DNA of 15,810 bases, from assembly GCA_902772715.1 (NCBI GenBank), contig CACYBT010000225.1, forward strand, positions 1 to 15,810, read 5' to 3'. Each line of letters starts with the position of its first letter. The first letter of the stretch is position 1. This DNA is from an uncultured Succinivibrio sp. GTDB lineage: Bacteria; Pseudomonadota; Gammaproteobacteria; Enterobacterales; Succinivibrionaceae. Position numbers and translations under genes: made by a program. Below are positions 13,852 to 15,810 of the stretch, one piece after another. The notes below the pieces were generated by a model. That model had not been told where the DNA came from. It worked only from the letters and a program-made list of their open reading frames with translations, and ran no database searches.

Positions 13852-13882
13852 TGGACTTTACAGTCAGGAGCTCTAAAGTCCA
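13852..13882. repeat. 9-bp inverted repeat across the pmbA stop codon
   Basis: TGGACTTTA (13852-13860) and TAAAGTCCA (13874-13882) are perfect complements around 13 nt. The right arm encodes the last codons and stop of pmbA on the minus strand. Neither strand has a T-run after the stem, so a transcript-end stabilising hairpin is likelier than an intrinsic terminator. Confidence 0.45.
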
Positions 13883-15243
13883 GAGATTGACATGTCAGGA
13901 ATGAGAATAGAACCGGTTCTTAATGAATAGCGTTCGTCAATATCTTGAGCCATAGCCTCCATCTTCATAAACATTTCTGCAAGATTCCCTGCTACAGTAA
14001 TCCCATCTACAGCGTGTTCAAATATTCCATTCCTAAAATAATAACCTTCAGCACCACGAGAATAGTTGCCATTGACAATATTTACTCCTTGTCCCATTAG
14101 TCCAGTAATGACGACTCCTTCACCGACGCTTTTTAACATTTCATCAAGGCTTAGGTTATTTTTAAGATCTTTTATGAACACGTTATGGGTACCGCTAGCA
14201 TGTCCGTTGGTTTGCATATGTAGTTTTCGTGCGGAGTAGGTGCTTAAAAGATATTCGTTAAGCATTCCTTCACTGACTATTTCGCTTCTGTTTACTGCTA
14301 CTGCGTCTGCGTCGTAGTTCCTTGAGGCAAAACCACCTTTGACAAACGGATCTTCTATTACTGTAAAATTTTTAGACAGGACCTGTTTTCCAAGTTTGTC
14401 CAAAAGAAATGAACTTTTACGGTAGATATGTCCACCGGAAATGGCTCCAAAGAGATGTCCCCATAATGATCGTACGGCGCTTCGTGAGAAGATGACGTTA
14501 TAGGTGCCGGTTTTGAGTTTACGTGCATTTAGTTTTTGTAATGTATGTTCTAATGCCTCATTAAAAATTTTTTCACTAGAGTACAGATTGTCAATAGTTC
14601 TGCTGATACTCATACCTAAACCGCGTTGCATTTTATTATCAGCCTCTCCTAACAGTGTTAAAGCGCAAGAGACTATGCTTTGGGAATTGGCATGTGAAAA
14701 TCCATGAGAATTAGCGATAATACTCGTAACAAATGAATTTGAAAAACTGGAACCATCCGATTTTTTGATCCGGTTGTCCGGTTTTTCGAGGATCATTTTG
14801 TCAAGACTTAAGGCTTTATTTATGGCTAACTCTGTATTTTGACCGTTATCAAATATAAGTTCTAATTCTTTGAATTCATTGCAAATAAGTTCTTTATCAC
14901 ATAATCCTGAAAATTCATCACGATCGGCGAAAGTGGCGATATTAAGTGCACTTAGGACGGTCTCATGCAGTGATTCTTTAGAGAGATCATTAGTTGATGC
15001 AGATCCTGAGCGTTTGTCCTTATATACAGTTATGTGTAGGCTTTTATCTTTATTGAACTCAATGTTTTCTACATCAGCGTCACGACAGGAAACTGATATA
15101 CCTGTACCCGAATCAATACTCACTTCGGATTCATCTGCACCGTTTTTTTGGGCATCGGATATGACAGCAGATGCTATTTCTTCTAAAGTTGCTTCGGTGT
15201 TTTTCAGATTTTCAAAAAAATTATCCATTTCTTCAACCGTCAT
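13873..15243 (-). CDS. pmbA: metalloprotease accessory subunit PmbA/TldE
   Basis: PmbA (TldE) is the non-catalytic half of the TldD-TldE protease, lacks the zinc motif and forms the dimer that gives TldD its enclosed active site. The 456-residue product aligns throughout with E. coli PmbA (450): GTGISVSCRDADVENIEF (about 46-63), GHLFGAISGGHIYRKSSFLLD, YSARKLHMQTNGHASGTHN, LMGQGVNIVNGNYSRGAEGYY and the end GSILIPDMSISGL. No HExxxH is present, as expected. The first ATG (15243) lacks a visible ribosome binding site; a second in-frame ATG at 15228 is an alternative start and would remove five residues that have no E. coli counterpart. Its partner tldD is about 7.5 kb away on the other strand. 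Confidence 0.94.
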   Translation of the reverse strand: MTVEEMDNFFENLKNTEATLEEIASAVISDAQKNGADESEVSIDSGTGISVSCRDADVENIEFNKDKSLHITVYKDKRSGSASTNDLSKESLHETVLSALNIATFADRDEFSGLCDKELICNEFKELELIFDNGQNTELAINKALSLDKMILEKPDNRIKKSDGSSFSNSFVTSIIANSHGFSHANSQSIVSCALTLLGEADNKMQRGLGMSISRTIDNLYSSEKIFNEALEHTLQKLNARKLKTGTYNVIFSRSAVRSLWGHLFGAISGGHIYRKSSFLLDKLGKQVLSKNFTVIEDPFVKGGFASRNYDADAVAVNRSEIVSEGMLNEYLLSTYSARKLHMQTNGHASGTHNVFIKDLKNNLSLDEMLKSVGEGVVITGLMGQGVNIVNGNYSRGAEGYYFRNGIFEHAVDGITVAGNLAEMFMKMEAMAQDIDERYSLRTGSILIPDMSISGL

Positions 15244-15279
15244 CTATTTATATTCATTCATGATCTTATAATTCTTTTA

Positions 15280-15308
15280 TTTATAACAAAGATTTATAAG
15301 GTTGATAA
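15280..15308 (-). promoter_or_regulatory. candidate sigma70 promoter for pmbA
   Basis: On the minus strand, TTATCA (15308-15303, 4 of 6) is followed by 17 bp and TATAAA (15285-15280, 5 of 6). The predicted start near 15273 leaves a leader of about 30 nt to the first pmbA ATG. The spacing is ideal, but the region is AT-rich, so confidence is moderate. Confidence 0.45.
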
Positions 15309-15444
15309 GTATTGGCGTATTTATGCGGTTTTTAGGTTGCAATTGGGAGAAAAAACGATAAAATGAAACTTTTCGAGGCTGTTTCTTCCGAAAAACCGGA
15401 AAACCGTCAATTTACCAAAAAGATGTGACCTATGGTTCAACTCA

Positions 15445-15693
15445 TTGATTTATATACAAGGATGGCATATTTACCTACATAAAAGCAAAATACCATCTGT
15501 GTTATTTTATCCATTAACAGTGGCAGTGTCACTATGTTTATCTGCAATATTGCCCAATTTTCACGAAAAAACGGTAAAATACATATCAATTTGGAATATT
15601 AGTTATAATCATTCCTCTGGTTTGCAGTTGGAAGAAGATGAAACTTTGGAGCATCACATATTTATGTGTAATTTAAGCATAAAACAAGATTGA
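15445..15693 (+). pseudogene. unidentified open frame, possible decayed element
   Basis: An 82-codon frame opens with TTG and reads IYIQGWHIYLHKSKIPSV near its start, then a hydrophobic stretch and a polar C-terminus with no family I recognise. There is no convincing ribosome binding site. Its main interest is that the HIYLHK segment matches the fragments at 10326-10653, both as peptide and as DNA (GCATATTTA, then CT, then CATAAA). It may be the remnant of the same unknown gene, or non-coding. Confidence 0.2.
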
Positions 15694-15810
15694 TACTAAC
15701 ATGGCAGTTTGCTGAGAATACTAAATTTAAAAATGGTGATTATGTTTTATGAGTTTTGAAAATATAGCAAAATTTTTGGTTCAATAAATATTTCTGTGGG
15801 AATGCTTAAA

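Larger units (their letters stand above)
15244..15810. other. gene-poor right end of the window
   Basis: These 567 bp carry the pmbA promoter candidate and no convincing gene. A 21-codon frame at 15363-15428 follows GGGAG at 13-nt spacing, which is a poor fit. A TTG-started frame at 15445-15693 is listed separately. A near-repeat, GAAAAAACG[A/G]TAAAAT, occurs at 15349-15364 and 15565-15580. Beyond 15694 I see nothing I can support. Confidence 0.5.

Noticed and set aside
15363..15428. 21-codon frame starting MKLFEAVSSEK
   Set aside because: The GGGAG upstream is too far (13 nt), the peptide has no features, and it lies in a region that otherwise looks decayed.

Overview
The window looks like chromosome from an AT-rich, anaerobe-type gammaproteobacterium. 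Nearly every long protein is recognisably the E. coli-type orthologue (SSB, MreB, MreC, MreD, YhdE/Maf, TldD, PmbA, CysE, FieF, PlsB), and several neighbour relations of the Enterobacteria/Vibrio/Aeromonas lineage are kept: uvrA divergent from ssb, and mreBCD-maf ahead of tldD. A member of the Succinivibrionaceae (Aeromonadales) is my best guess, but that is inference from protein resemblance and base composition only. I see no tRNA, rRNA, CRISPR array or intact mobile element.

Layout. Positions 1-33 hold the first 11 codons of uvrA on the minus strand, separated by a long AT-rich spacer from ssb (623-1156, plus). The cell-shape operon mreB-mreC-mreD-maf follows (1304-4522, plus). A 379-bp spacer stands where rng and yhdP lie in E. 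coli, and then comes tldD (4902-6344, plus). Three minus-strand genes converge on tldD: fieF (9225-10163), cysE (8271-9128) and a fructose-family PTS EIIABC gene (6360-8261). cysE and the PTS gene are tightly coupled behind a good sigma70-type promoter. A 647-bp spacer with coding-like debris precedes plsB (10811-13243, plus) and a secreted FliL-like protein gene (13285-13734, plus), which end in an intrinsic terminator. pmbA/tldE (13873-15243, minus) converges on that terminator. The last 567 bp hold only a probable pmbA promoter and weak or decayed reading frames.

How the genes work together. MreBCD organises lateral wall synthesis, PlsB starts phospholipid synthesis, and SSB and UvrA serve DNA replication and repair. 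TldD and PmbA (TldE) are the two halves of one metalloprotease, encoded at two separate loci within the window. CysE makes O-acetylserine for cysteine synthesis and is unexpectedly linked to a sugar PTS permease.

Most of this is housekeeping DNA, and I did not find a convincing new system. The points worth a second look are small: hairpins overlapping the ribosome binding sites of mreC and plsB; a GC-rich patch just before the terminator behind the fliL-like gene that could be a small RNA; an unusual motif in the PTS IIC domain; the cysE-PTS coupling; and three short HIY-(L)-HK coding fragments in the two gene-poor gaps that look like remains of a shared element.
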